Both the position numbers and the translations under genes were made by a program. A stretch of DNA of 64,000 nucleotides from Streptomyces sp. R302 (GTDB lineage: Bacteria; Actinomycetota; Actinomycetes; Streptomycetales; Streptomycetaceae), in assembly GCF_012927245.1 (NCBI RefSeq), contig NZ_JABBGE010000014.1, forward strand, positions 62,001-126,000, read 5' to 3'. This document shows, one piece after another, positions 36,513 to 45,548 of this stretch. Every line of letters begins with the position of its first letter. Position 1 is the stretch's first letter. The notes under the pieces are model-generated. The model saw only the letters and a program-made list of their open reading frames with translations, ran no database searches and had not been told where the DNA came from.

Positions 36513-37562
36513 CTAGGCCTCCGCGGGCGGCTCGTCGCCCTGGGGGACATACCGCAGGACGCCCCACATGCTGTGCTCGTCCGGGGCGTCCCCGGGGCCG
36601 TCCTGCTCGCAGGCGGCGAGTTCCTTGCGGAGAGCGCCCGCGTCGACGCCCGAGCCGATCAGGACGAGCTGCGAGAGCCGCTCCTCCCCGGCCGGCCAGG
36701 GCTCCGGGTAGAAGCGCAGGAAGCGGCCGACGGCGTGCACCAGGTAGCGGTGCCCGGGGTCGGCGACGCCGAAGTCGACGAAGCCCTTGAGGCGGTACAG
36801 CCCCTCGGGGCGCGAGTCGAGGAAGGCCATCAGCCGCCGCGGATGCAGCGGCACGGCGGTGGACAGGGAGACGGTGTCGTAGGCGGCGTGCGGGTGCGCG
36901 TGGCCGTCCTCGTCGGCGTAGAGAATGTCCTCGATCGACATCTGCCCGGCGATCTCGTCCTCCGGGACGACCCGGTCGAAGAGCAGCTCGGGATCGATCC
37001 GGCCGTGCGCCGCCTCGATCACCGCGGCCCGCCCCGCGAGCCCGGCCACGGTCTCCCGGACCGCGCTCAGCTCCTCCCGGGACACCCGGTCGGCCTTGTT
37101 GACGACGACGAGGTCGGCGAGGGCGAGGTGGCGGTCGGTCTCGGGGTGCCGCTCCCGCGTGGCGGCGAACTCGGCGGCGTCGACGACCTCGACGAGGCCG
37201 CCGTACACGGCCCGCCGGTTCTCGCTGGCGAGCACCATCCGCACCAGCTCCTGCGGCTCGGCCAGCCCGCTCGCCTCGATCACGATCACGTCCAGGCGCA
37301 GCTCGGGCCGGGTCAGCACCTCCAGGTACTCGTCCAGCTCGCTCGCGTCCACGGCGCAGCACAGGCACCCGTTCCCCAGGGAGACCGTCGAGCCCACCTG
37401 CCCGGCGACGGTCATCGCGTCGATTCCGATGTCCCCGAAGTCGTTGACCATGACCCCGATCCGGGTCCCCCGCGCGCCACGCAGCAGATGGTTGAGGAGC
37501 GTGGTCTTCCCGGCCCCGAGAAACCCGGCGAGAACGACGACGGGAATCTGCTGCGCACTCAC
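36513..37562 (-). CDS. CobW/YjiA-family metal-chaperone GTPase
   Basis: A 349-aa G3E GTPase. Walker A is GFLGAGKTT, the metal motif is GNGCLCC (CxCC, about residues 65-69), and NKAD gives guanine specificity. The C-terminal CobW_C domain includes RLKGFVDF. An HAHPHAAYD stretch may add metal ligands. The family loads zinc or cobalt onto target enzymes. No Zur-type box was found upstream. The start is GTG 37562. It converges on the monooxygenase gene with a 7-nt gap, and its function is not obviously linked. Confidence 0.88.
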   Translation of the reverse strand: MSAQQIPVVVLAGFLGAGKTTLLNHLLRGARGTRIGVMVNDFGDIGIDAMTVAGQVGSTVSLGNGCLCCAVDASELDEYLEVLTRPELRLDVIVIEASGLAEPQELVRMVLASENRRAVYGGLVEVVDAAEFAATRERHPETDRHLALADLVVVNKADRVSREELSAVRETVAGLAGRAAVIEAAHGRIDPELLFDRVVPEDEIAGQMSIEDILYADEDGHAHPHAAYDTVSLSTAVPLHPRRLMAFLDSRPEGLYRLKGFVDFGVADPGHRYLVHAVGRFLRFYPEPWPAGEERLSQLVLIGSGVDAGALRKELAACEQDGPGDAPDEHSMWGVLRYVPQGDEPPAEA

Positions 37563-37877
37563 GGAACGGACCTTTCACTGAACGACGCCGGACACGGCCC
37601 GGGACGGCACTCGGCGCGGTCCCCGGACCGGCCCCCAGGATAGGCAGCCCGCCCCCACCCCCTTCCTTGCACACGCACACGCAGACACGCCCCGGGGGCT
37701 GTCGGTCGCCGAGTCCGGCGTCCGCGGCCCGCACGGCGCCCACGCACCCGTACACGCACGCCCCGGGGCGTGCCCGGCCGATCATGGTCGCGGACCCGGC
37801 CTCGGTCCGGCCGCCGGGCCCCGGTGCCCGCCCCCGGCATTTCCGGTCGCGCGGGCCGTCCCCGTACCGTTTCGGGC
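37563..37877. other. 315-nt divergent region before the CitA-type kinase
   Basis: Non-coding between the CobW gene and the sensor kinase. It is rich in CACGCAC/CACGCC micro-repeats (37674-37770). No palindrome that would serve as a strong operator was seen. A TACCGT hexamer at 37865-37870 might be the -10 of a leaderless kinase mRNA. Confidence 0.4.
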
Positions 37878-39629
37878 ATGACCGGCACCGCTTCGCTCCC
37901 CTCCGCGCGGTCGGCCGTGCGCCGGCGGCGCCGACTGGGATGGCCGCGGCGGGTGTTCTCGCAGGTGCTGCTGATGCAGCTGGCCGTCGCCACCGGCGTG
38001 ACCGTGCTGGCCACCGGCCTCTTCCTGGCCCCGCTGAGCGCCCAGCTCGACGACCAGGCCATGCGGCGGGCCCTGGCCATCGCCGAGACCATGGCCTCCA
38101 CGCGTACCGCCGCGGACCTGGCCGGCGGGCCGCCGTCGGCGACGGGCCCGGTGCAGCGCGAGGCCGAGCGGATCCGGGCCGCGACCGGCGCCGAGTACGT
38201 CGTCGTCATGGACACCCGCGGCGTGCGCTGGTCGCACACCGACCCCGCCCAGATCGGCCGGACCGTCTCCACCGACCCGAGCGAGGTGCTCGCCGGCGCC
38301 GAGGTGATGGAGATCGACAGCGGCACCCTCGGCCGCTCGGCGCGCGGCAAGGCGCCGCTGCTCGACGCCGACGGCGGGATCGTCGGCGCCGTCTCCGTCG
38401 GCATCGAGTACGACAGCGTCCGCGACCGGCTCCTCTCCGCCATCCCCGGCCTCCTGGCCTACGCGGGCGGCGCGCTCGCGGCCGGCGCCCTGGCGGCGTA
38501 CCTGATCTCCCGGCGGATCCAGCGCCAGACCCGTGACCTGGCCTTCTCCGACATCTCGGCGCTGCTCGCCGAGCGCGAGGCGATGCTGCACGGCATCCGC
38601 GAGGGCGTGGTGGCGCTGGACCGGAAGGGCTCCGTACGGCTCCTCAACGACGAGGCGCAGCGGCTGCTCGGCCTCGGCCCCGAGGCGGCCGGGCAGCCGC
38701 TCGACGCGCTCCTCGGCCCGGGCCGCACCGCGGACGTGCTGACCGGCCGGGCGGCCGGCGCCGACCTCGTGACCGTCCAGGGGCACCGCGTGCTCATCGC
38801 CAACCGGATGCCCACGGACGACGGCGGCGCCGTGGCGACCCTGCGCGACCGCACCGAGCTGGAGCGGCTGGGCCGGGAGCTGGACTCCACCCGCGGCCTG
38901 ATCGACGCCCTGCGGGCCCAGGACCACGAACACGCCAACCGGCTGCACACCCTCCTCGGGCTGCTCGAACTGGAGCTGTACGAGGAGGCGGCCGACTACG
39001 TCACCGAGGTCGTCGGGGTGCACCGGGCGACCGCCGAGCAGGTGACCGAGAAGGTCCACGACCCGCTGCTCGCGGCGCTCCTCGTCGGCAAGGCGACGGT
39101 CGCCGCCGAGCGGGGCGTCTCCCTGCGGATCGCCCCGGACTCCCTGCTCCCCGACCGTCTGGTCGACCCGCGCGAACTGGTCACCGTCGTCGGCAACCTC
39201 GTCGACAACGCCCTGGACGCCGCCGCCGGCACCGAGGACGCCCGGGTCGAGGTGGCGCTGCGCGCCGAGGGCCGGACGGTCGTCCTGCGGGTCGCCGACA
39301 GCGGCCCCGGCGTCCCCGAGGACCGCCGGGAGCTGATCTTCACCGAGGGCTGGACCACCAAGGAACCGCCCTCGCACGGCCGCCGGGGCCTCGGCCTCGC
39401 CCTCGTACGCCGCCTCGCCGAGCGACGCGGCGGCTCCGCGCGGGTGGCGACGGCCGGGACCGGCGGCGCGCAGTTCACGGTGGTCCTCCCGGACGCCCTC
39501 ACCGAACGGTCTCCAGCAGCCCCGGCCGAGCGGTCTCCGGCAGCCCACGCCGGGCGGTCCCAGGACGTCGAGGCCGCCCCGGACACCCCGGCGGAGGCCC
39601 CGCCCGCGACCCAGGAGGTGCCCCGATGA
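37878..39629 (+). CDS. CitA/DcuS-type sensor histidine kinase
   Basis: A 583-aa kinase. TM1 is at about 26-53, followed by an extracytoplasmic PAS-like sensor of about 130 residues with EYVVVMDTRGVRWSHTDP. TM2 is at about 187-212, then a cytoplasmic PAS and a SpoOB-type dimerisation segment DHEHANRLHT with phospho-acceptor H350. The HATPase has DNALDAA and GRRGLGLALV. A Pro/Ala-rich tail of about 45 residues follows. Such kinases sense C4-dicarboxylates, citrate or other organic acids. It overlaps the regulator gene by four bases. The converging SSS symporter operon is its likely target. Confidence 0.9.
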   Translation: MTGTASLPSARSAVRRRRRLGWPRRVFSQVLLMQLAVATGVTVLATGLFLAPLSAQLDDQAMRRALAIAETMASTRTAADLAGGPPSATGPVQREAERIRAATGAEYVVVMDTRGVRWSHTDPAQIGRTVSTDPSEVLAGAEVMEIDSGTLGRSARGKAPLLDADGGIVGAVSVGIEYDSVRDRLLSAIPGLLAYAGGALAAGALAAYLISRRIQRQTRDLAFSDISALLAEREAMLHGIREGVVALDRKGSVRLLNDEAQRLLGLGPEAAGQPLDALLGPGRTADVLTGRAAGADLVTVQGHRVLIANRMPTDDGGAVATLRDRTELERLGRELDSTRGLIDALRAQDHEHANRLHTLLGLLELELYEEAADYVTEVVGVHRATAEQVTEKVHDPLLAALLVGKATVAAERGVSLRIAPDSLLPDRLVDPRELVTVVGNLVDNALDAAAGTEDARVEVALRAEGRTVVLRVADSGPGVPEDRRELIFTEGWTTKEPPSHGRRGLGLALVRRLAERRGGSARVATAGTGGAQFTVVLPDALTERSPAAPAERSPAAHAGRSQDVEAAPDTPAEAPPATQEVPR

Positions 39630-40306
39630 TCGACGTGCTCGTCGTCGACGACGACGTCCGCGTGGCGCGGGTGAACGCCGCGTACGTGACCAAGCTGCCC
39701 GGCTTCCGGGTCGCGGCCACCGCCCACTCCACCGCCGAGGCGCTGGACGTCCTCGACGGTCACCCCGTGGACCTGGTCCTCCTGGACCACCACCTCCCCG
39801 ACGAGAACGGCCTCGCCGCCATCCGCGAGCTGCGGGCGAGGGGCCACCAGTGCGACGTGATCATGGTGACCGCCGCCAGGGACGTGGCGACCGTGCAGGC
39901 GGCGATGCGGCACGGCGCCCTCCAGTACCTGGTCAAACCGTTCAACTTCGCCGGACTGCGTTCCAAGCTGGAGGCGTACGCGACGCTCCGCCGCACCCTG
40001 GAGAACGGCGGCGAGGCGGAACAGGCCGAGGTCGACCGCATCTTCGGCACCCTCGCGGCCGGCTCCGTCGCCCCCGACCTGCCCAAGGGGCACTCCCCGA
40101 CGACGGCCGAGCTGGTCCGCCAGGCGCTGCTCGCCGCCGGCGGACCGCTCTCCACCCAGGAGCTGGCCGAGCGGACCGGCGTGAGCCGCCAGACCGCCCA
40201 GCGCTACCTCAAGCTCCTCGAACGGACCGGGCGCGTCCGGCTCTCCCTCCGGTACGGCGAGACCGGCCGCCCCGAGCACCGCTACACCTGGGTCTCCTCC
40301 CCCTGA
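39626..40306 (+). CDS. CitB/DcuR-type response regulator
   Basis: A 226-aa regulator. The receiver (residues 1-120) has acids D8-D10, phospho-acceptor D54 in LLDHHLPDENG and a conserved K in LVKPFNF. A helix-turn-helix of the CitB type occupies about 165-220 (LSTQELAERTGVSRQTAQRYLKLLE). Its ATG lies inside the kinase stop (ATGA). It would activate organic-acid transport genes; the convergent DUF485/SSS operon ends 19 nt away. Confidence 0.9.
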   Translation: MIDVLVVDDDVRVARVNAAYVTKLPGFRVAATAHSTAEALDVLDGHPVDLVLLDHHLPDENGLAAIRELRARGHQCDVIMVTAARDVATVQAAMRHGALQYLVKPFNFAGLRSKLEAYATLRRTLENGGEAEQAEVDRIFGTLAAGSVAPDLPKGHSPTTAELVRQALLAAGGPLSTQELAERTGVSRQTAQRYLKLLERTGRVRLSLRYGETGRPEHRYTWVSSP

Positions 40307-40325
40307 CGCGCCCGCCCCGGGGAGC

Positions 40326-41921
40326 TCAGACCGCCCCGGCCCCCGTCAGCGCCCGCACCTCGGTCTCGGCGTGCCGCGCCTCGTCGGGCGGTTCGGCGGA
40401 GGTGACGGTGCCGAGCCAGCCGGCGAGGAAGCCGAGCGGGATGGAGACCACGCCCGGGTTCTGCAGCGGGAAGAGCTGGAAGTCGACGCCGGGGAAGAGC
40501 GCCTCCGGGCCGCCGGAGACGACCGGCGAGAACAGCACCAGGAGCACCGCGGGGACGAGTCCGCCGTAGACGGACCAGACCGCGCCCCGGGTGGTGAAGC
40601 GGCGCCAGAAGAGCGAGTACAGCAGCACCGGCAGGTTGGCCGAGGCGGCGACCGCGAAGGCGAGGCCGACGAGGAAGGCGACGTTGAGGTCGCTGGCGAG
40701 CAGTCCGAGGCCGATCGCGACGGCCCCGATGACCGCGGCGGCCACCCGCGCCACCGCGACTTCGCTGTACTGCTTCCGGTCCGGCCGGCGCAGCGAGGCG
40801 TAGAGGTCGTGGGCGACGGAGGCCGAGGAGGCCAAGGTGATCCCGGCGACGACGGCGAGGATGGTCGCGAAGGCGACGGCCGCGACGACCGCGAAGAGCA
40901 CCGTGCCGCCGGTGGAGCCCGCTCCCCCGCCGAGGTCGAGCGCGAGCAGCGGGACGGCCGTGTTCCCCGAGGCGTTGGAGGCGCGGACCTCGGCGGAGCC
41001 GATGAGGGCGGCGGCGCCGAAGCCGAGGACGATCGTCATCAGGTAGAAGCCGCCGATGAGGCCGATGGACCAGACGACGGAGCGGCGGGCGGCCCGCGCG
41101 GTGGGCACGGTGTAGAAGCGGGACAGGATGTGCGGCAGTCCGGCGGTGCCGAGGACGAGCGCGAGCCCGAGGCTGATGAAGTCGAGCCGGGCGGTCCAAT
41201 CGCCGCCGTACTTCAGTCCCGGGCCGAGGAAGGCGCTGCCGTGCCCGCTGCGTTCGGCGGCGGTGTTGAGCAGGCTGTTCACATCGCCGTGGAAGCGGAC
41301 GAGGACCAGGACGGTGAGCGCGACGGTGCCGGCCATCAGCAGCACCGCCTTGACGATCTGGATCCAGGTGGTGGCCCGCATCCCGCCGAGCGACACGTAG
41401 ATCACCATCAGCGCGCCGACGCCGACGACGGTCCAGGTGCGCGCCGCCTCGCCGGTGCCGCCGAGGAGGAGCGCGACCAGGCTGCCGGCGCCGACCATCT
41501 GGGCCACCAGGTAGAGCACCGAGACGGCGACGGAGGAGGTGCCGGCCGCGATCCGTACGGGCCGTTCGGCCATCCGCGCGGCGACGACGTCGGCGAGGGT
41601 GAACCGGCCGCAGTTGCGGACGAGTTCGGCGACGAGGAGGAGCACCACCAGCCAGGCGACGAGGAAGCCGACCGAGTAGAGCATGCCGTCGTAGCCGTAG
41701 AGGGCGATGAGGCCGGAGATGCCGAGGAAGGAGGCCGCCGACATGTAGTCGCCGGCGATGGCGAATCCGTTCTCCATCGGCGAGAAGAGCCGCCCGCCGG
41801 CGTAGAACTCCTCGGCCGAGCCGTGCCGGTCGCGGCTCACCCAGGTGGTGATGGCGAGCGTCACGGCGACGAAGACGCTGAAGAGGACCAGGGCGAGGGT
41901 CTGGTGGTCTCCGGTCACCAC
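40326..41921 (-). CDS. Sodium/solute symporter (ActP/MctP-like)
   Basis: A 531-aa SSS-family transporter with about 13 TM helices. It has the signature GRLFSPMENGFAIAGDYMSAASFLGISG after TM1, a sodium-site Ser/Thr-rich helix near TM8 (ASSASVAHDLYASL), and FVAGL-like ends. This subfamily (acetate permease, monocarboxylate permease) usually sits beside a DUF485 protein, as here. The start is GTG 41921 with AGGAG seven nt upstream; GTG 41918 is the alternative. Genes for the organic-acid two-component system converge on it. Confidence 0.9.
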   Translation of the reverse strand: MVTGDHQTLALVLFSVFVAVTLAITTWVSRDRHGSAEEFYAGGRLFSPMENGFAIAGDYMSAASFLGISGLIALYGYDGMLYSVGFLVAWLVVLLLVAELVRNCGRFTLADVVAARMAERPVRIAAGTSSVAVSVLYLVAQMVGAGSLVALLLGGTGEAARTWTVVGVGALMVIYVSLGGMRATTWIQIVKAVLLMAGTVALTVLVLVRFHGDVNSLLNTAAERSGHGSAFLGPGLKYGGDWTARLDFISLGLALVLGTAGLPHILSRFYTVPTARAARRSVVWSIGLIGGFYLMTIVLGFGAAALIGSAEVRASNASGNTAVPLLALDLGGGAGSTGGTVLFAVVAAVAFATILAVVAGITLASSASVAHDLYASLRRPDRKQYSEVAVARVAAAVIGAVAIGLGLLASDLNVAFLVGLAFAVAASANLPVLLYSLFWRRFTTRGAVWSVYGGLVPAVLLVLFSPVVSGGPEALFPGVDFQLFPLQNPGVVSIPLGFLAGWLGTVTSAEPPDEARHAETEVRALTGAGAV

Positions 41922-42355
41922 TGTCCGGCTCCTCTCGTCATCTCCTGGGTGTCCCAGCGCAGTTCGAGCGCCGCCCGGTCCCGGCGCAGGCGGGCGTGCC
42001 GCGCGTAGGCCCAGGTGAGGAGGAAGGTGGTGAGGAACTGGCCGAGTCCGGCGACCATCGCCACGTTGACCGCGCCCGCCACCGGGCGGGCCATCAGGCC
42101 GGGGGCGGCGGTGGCGGCGACGACGTAGGCGAGGTACCAGAGCAGGAAGGCGAGGGTCGCGGGGAAGGCGAAGCGGCGGTAGCGGCGCCGTACCTCCTGG
42201 AAGGCGGGGCTGCGCTGGACCTCCAGGTAGACCCCGGCCGTCCCCGGCGCGCCGTGCGCGGCCTCGTCGTACCGCTGGTGCGGTAGCCCCGGCGGGATCC
42301 CGCCCGCCCCGTCGTCCCGCGCCCCCGCGCGCTCCTGCTCGTCCAGCTGCTCCAC
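41915..42355 (-). CDS. DUF485 membrane protein, symporter partner
   Basis: A 146-aa protein. A polar N-terminus with a QRSPAFQEVRRRYRRF segment precedes two TM helices (about 65-83 and 95-118). This is the DUF485 pattern, a small subunit almost always encoded with acetate-type SSS symporters. Start GTG 42355 has AGGAGAG seven nt upstream. It overlaps the symporter start by a few bases, so the pair is coupled. Confidence 0.88.
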   Translation of the reverse strand: MEQLDEQERAGARDDGAGGIPPGLPHQRYDEAAHGAPGTAGVYLEVQRSPAFQEVRRRYRRFAFPATLAFLLWYLAYVVAATAAPGLMARPVAGAVNVAMVAGLGQFLTTFLLTWAYARHARLRRDRAALELRWDTQEMTRGAGQW

Positions 42356-42519
42356 CGGTCAACTCTCCTTGTCAGCGAACCGTTTCGGCCGCGTGCCCAA
42401 GGATGGACAGAGCGGGCAGATCCCGGACTCTTCTCCCTCCGCTCTTCACCCCATCAGGTGACTCTGCGGCCCGGCGCCTGACCGGACCGGACCGATATGC
42501 GTATGGACGCCGAACGCCG

Positions 42520-42556
42520 ACCGGCCCGGCCCCCGTGGTGCGGGGGCCGGGCCGGT
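42520..42556 (-). terminator. 16-bp hairpin after parE
   Basis: Perfect arms 42520-42535 and 42541-42556 with a 5-nt loop, 30 nt past the parE stop. Confidence 0.9.
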
Positions 42557-42585
42557 GCGGTGTGCGCGAGGGGCGGCGGTGCGGC

Positions 42586-44703
42586 TCAGGCGTCGATGCG
42601 CGAGCGGTCGAGCGTCGCCGCCGAGCTGGTGATGAACTCCTTGCGGGGCGCCACGTCGTTGCCCATCAGCAGGTCGAAAACCGTCTCGGCCGCGTCCAGG
42701 TCGCCGATGTTGATCCGGCGCAGGGTGCGGTGGCGCGGGTCCATCGTGGTCTCCGCGAGCTGGTCGGCGTCCATCTCGCCGAGGCCCTTGTAGCGCTGGA
42801 TGGAGTCCTTGTAGCGGACCCCCTTGCGCTGGAGCTCCAGGAGCGTCTGCCGCAGCTCGCTGTCGGAGTACGTGTACACGTACTTGTCCTGGCCCTTCTT
42901 GGGCTGGACCAGCTCGATCCGGTGGAGCGGCGGCACGGCCGCGAAGACCCGCCCCGCCTCGACCATGGGCCGCATGTAGCGCTGGAAGAGGGTGAGCAGG
43001 AGCGTCCGGATGTGCGAGCCGTCGACGTCGGCGTCGGTCATCATGATGACCTTGCCGTAGCGCGCCGCGTCGATGTCGAAGGTGCGGCCCGAACCGGCCC
43101 CTATGACCTGGATGATCGCGCCGCACTCGGCGTTCTTCAGCATGTCCGAGACGGACGACTTCTGGACGTTGAGGATCTTGCCGCGGATCGGCAGCAGCGC
43201 CTGGAACTCGCTGTTGCGGGCGAGCTTGGCGGTGCCGAGCGCGGAGTCTCCCTCGACGATGAAGAGCTCGCTGCGCTCCACGTCGTCGCTGCGGCAGTCG
43301 GCCAGCTTGGCCGGCAGCGAGGAGGACTCCAGGGCGGTCTTCCGGCGCTGCGCCTCCTTGTGCTGGCGGGCGGCGATCCGGGTGCGGGCCGCGGCGACGG
43401 CCTTCTCCAGGACGGCCCGGGCCTGCGCCTTGGCGTCCCGCTTGGTGGAGGTCAGGAAGGCCTTGAGCTCGCGGGCGACGACGGTGGCCACGATCCGGCG
43501 GGCCGCCGAGGTGCCGAGGACCTCCTTGGTCTGGCCCTCGAACTGCGGCTCGGCGAGCCGGACCGTGACGACGGCGGTCATGCCCTCCAGGGCGTCGTCC
43601 TTGACGATGTCGTCCTCGGCGACGCGCAGCAGCTTCGCCGAGCGCAGCACCTCGTTGACCGTCTTGGTGATGGCCTGCTCGAAGCCGGAGACGTGGGTGC
43701 CGCCCTTGGGGGTGGCGATGATGTTCACGAAGGACCGGACCGTGGTGTCGTACCCGGTGCCCCAGCGCAGCGCGACGTCCACGCCGAGCTCGCGGGTGAC
43801 CTCCGTGGGCGTCATGTGGCCGCGGTCGTCCAGGACGGGGACGGTCTCCTTGAAGGTGCCCTGGCCGGTGAGGCGCAGCACGTCGCAGACGGCCTTGTCC
43901 TGCGCGAGGTACTCGCAGAACTCGCTGATGCCGCCGTCGAAGCGGAAGACCTCCTCGCTCTTGCCGATCCCCTCCAGGTCCCGCTCGTCGCGGACGACGA
44001 TGGTGAGGCCGGGCACGAGGAAGGCGGTCTGGCGGGCGCGCTGGTGCAGCGTCTCCAGGGCGAGCTTGGCGTCCTTGAGGAAGATCTGGCGGTCGGCCCA
44101 GTAGCGGACGCGGGTGCCGGTGCGGGTCTTGGGCACCCGCTTGCCCTTGATCAGCCCGCTCGACGGGTCGAAGGGGCTGTCCGGGCCCTGCTCGGTGAAG
44201 ATGCCGGGGACGCCGCGCCGGAAGCTGATCGCGTGCGTGGCGCCGTTCCGGTCGACCTCGACGTCGAGGCGGGCCGAGAGGGCGTTGACCACGGAGGCGC
44301 CGACGCCGTGCAGACCGCCGGAGGCCGCGTACGAGCCGCCGCCGAACTTTCCGCCGGCGTGCAGCTTGGTCATTACGACCTCGACGCCGGAGAGGCCGGT
44401 CTTGGGCTCGACGTCGACCGGGATGCCCCGGCCGTTGTCCCGGACCTCGACCGAGCCGTCGTCGTGGAGGATGACGTCGATGTGGTCGCAGTAGCCACCC
44501 AGGGCTTCGTCGACCGAGTTGTCGATGATCTCCCAGAGGCAGTGCATCAGGCCACGGCTGTCGGTGGACCCGATGTACATTCCGGGGCGTTTGCGGACCG
44601 CTTCGAGCCCTTCGAGGACGAGCAGGTGCCGCGCGGTGTAGTTGGAACCGTCACGGTCTGCGGTCAGCAGCGCACTGGACGGCACGGACGTTTCGGCGGT
44701 CAC
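42586..44703 (-). CDS. parE: DNA topoisomerase IV subunit B-like (GyrB/ParE family)
   Basis: A 705-aa type IIA ATPase subunit. The GHKL ATP site is EIIDNSVDEALGG with GRGIPVD and GGLHGVGASVVNAL. A transducer domain follows, then a TOPRIM domain with EGDSA and DADVDGSHIRTLL metal acids. Length and the companion parC support topoisomerase IV over gyrase. The GTG at 44703 has GAGGAG eight nt upstream. It separates daughter chromosomes; in Streptomyces it matters at sporulation septation. Confidence 0.93.
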   Translation of the reverse strand: MTAETSVPSSALLTADRDGSNYTARHLLVLEGLEAVRKRPGMYIGSTDSRGLMHCLWEIIDNSVDEALGGYCDHIDVILHDDGSVEVRDNGRGIPVDVEPKTGLSGVEVVMTKLHAGGKFGGGSYAASGGLHGVGASVVNALSARLDVEVDRNGATHAISFRRGVPGIFTEQGPDSPFDPSSGLIKGKRVPKTRTGTRVRYWADRQIFLKDAKLALETLHQRARQTAFLVPGLTIVVRDERDLEGIGKSEEVFRFDGGISEFCEYLAQDKAVCDVLRLTGQGTFKETVPVLDDRGHMTPTEVTRELGVDVALRWGTGYDTTVRSFVNIIATPKGGTHVSGFEQAITKTVNEVLRSAKLLRVAEDDIVKDDALEGMTAVVTVRLAEPQFEGQTKEVLGTSAARRIVATVVARELKAFLTSTKRDAKAQARAVLEKAVAAARTRIAARQHKEAQRRKTALESSSLPAKLADCRSDDVERSELFIVEGDSALGTAKLARNSEFQALLPIRGKILNVQKSSVSDMLKNAECGAIIQVIGAGSGRTFDIDAARYGKVIMMTDADVDGSHIRTLLLTLFQRYMRPMVEAGRVFAAVPPLHRIELVQPKKGQDKYVYTYSDSELRQTLLELQRKGVRYKDSIQRYKGLGEMDADQLAETTMDPRHRTLRRINIGDLDAAETVFDLLMGNDVAPRKEFITSSAATLDRSRIDA

Positions 44704-45139
44704 GCGGTTCGCTCCTCGCTGAATTTGAAATCTTGCCCGATGGGGTGAGTACCGGCATCGCTCACCGCTCAGAGGGTACCGATGCCTGGTGGGGCCGCTG
44801 AAACGCCACCCACTCGGTTTCCTCATGCTAGTCCAGACTCGTATGGATGTTCGATCCCTCGAAGGGGTGACGCGAACATCACGTTCCCTTCCGCGCATGA
44901 ACCATCTAGGCTCCGGGCACGTCCTCATGAACAACCGGCAACCCCGCCGGGAGGACGACCGACACACCACAGCAACGCGAAACCCGTAGAGCGACGCAAT
45001 ACGGCTCATTCGCCGCCAACCGGCAACAGACAGCCACCTTGGGAAAAAGTTTCAAGGGAAAGCCACGAGCGGGAACGTTTTCGGCCTGGTTGGATGTTGA
45101 CCCTGGTACGACAGCTCGTCGAGCTAGAGAAGAGGCGAC
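44704..45139. other. 436-nt divergent region between parE and DUF7455
   Basis: Non-coding, with nested inverted repeats: GATGTTCG (44846-44853) with CGAACATC (44873-44880), and inside them TTCGA-N4-TCGAA (44850-44863). A TTGACC box lies at 45104-45109, upstream of the DUF7455 gene. Promoters of both genes must be here. Confidence 0.5.
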
Positions 45140-45370
45140 GTGACTACTGTTCTGACCCCCGCGAGCCCCCTGACGGCCGCTGACCGCTGCGACCGCTGCG
45201 GCGCCCAGGCTTACCTGCGTGTCGTCCTGGCCAGCGGAGGTGACTTGCTCTTCTGCGCCCACCACGGTCGCAAGTTCGAGCCGGAACTCAAGAAGATCGC
45301 CGTTGAGATACAGGATGAGACGGACCGGCTGACCGACGTGCCGGCCCGCACGGTGGGCGACGAGCACTGA
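45140..45370 (+). CDS. DUF7455 zinc-ribbon protein
   Basis: A 76-aa protein with a treble-clef-like zinc site from RCDRCG (about residues 16-21) and LFCAHHG (37-43). A charged helix follows (FEPELKKIAVEIQDE). It is a conserved actinobacterial neighbour of hrdB/parE with no known function. The GTG at 45140 follows a GAGG site. It is monocistronic, closed by an 18-bp terminator. Confidence 0.88.
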   Translation: MTTVLTPASPLTAADRCDRCGAQAYLRVVLASGGDLLFCAHHGRKFEPELKKIAVEIQDETDRLTDVPARTVGDEH

Positions 45371-45419
45371 CGCCGCGCATCCACGACGAGCTCAGGGCCG
45401 GCCCCTAGACGGCCGGACG

Positions 45420-45458
45420 ACGGGCGGCCATCCCCTGGACCAGGGGATGGCCGCCCGT
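45420..45458. terminator. 18-bp hairpin after DUF7455
   Basis: Perfect arms 45420-45437 and 45441-45458 with a 3-nt loop. Confidence 0.9.
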
Positions 45459-45488
45459 TCTCGTACCCCCACGGCCCCGGGAGACCCC

Positions 45489-45526
45489 CGCGGGCCCCGC
45501 CCGCGGGCCCCGCCCGCGGGCCCCGG
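45489..45526. repeat. 13-bp tandem repeat, nearly three copies
   Basis: CGCGGGCCCCGCC at 45489, 45502 and (partial) 45515. It lies just past the terminator and before the end of the protease gene; each unit is itself self-complementary. Confidence 0.85.
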
Positions 45527-45548
45527 CCAGGGGCGGGCCGCCGTCCCG

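Noticed and set aside
37563..37877. Zur operator controlling the CobW gene
   Set aside because: No TGAAAATGATTTTCA-like palindrome was found in the upstream region.
44850..44863. LexA (SOS) box before parE
   Set aside because: The actinobacterial box is GAAC-N4-GTTC; here the arms are TTCGA-N4-TCGAA, the wrong polarity.
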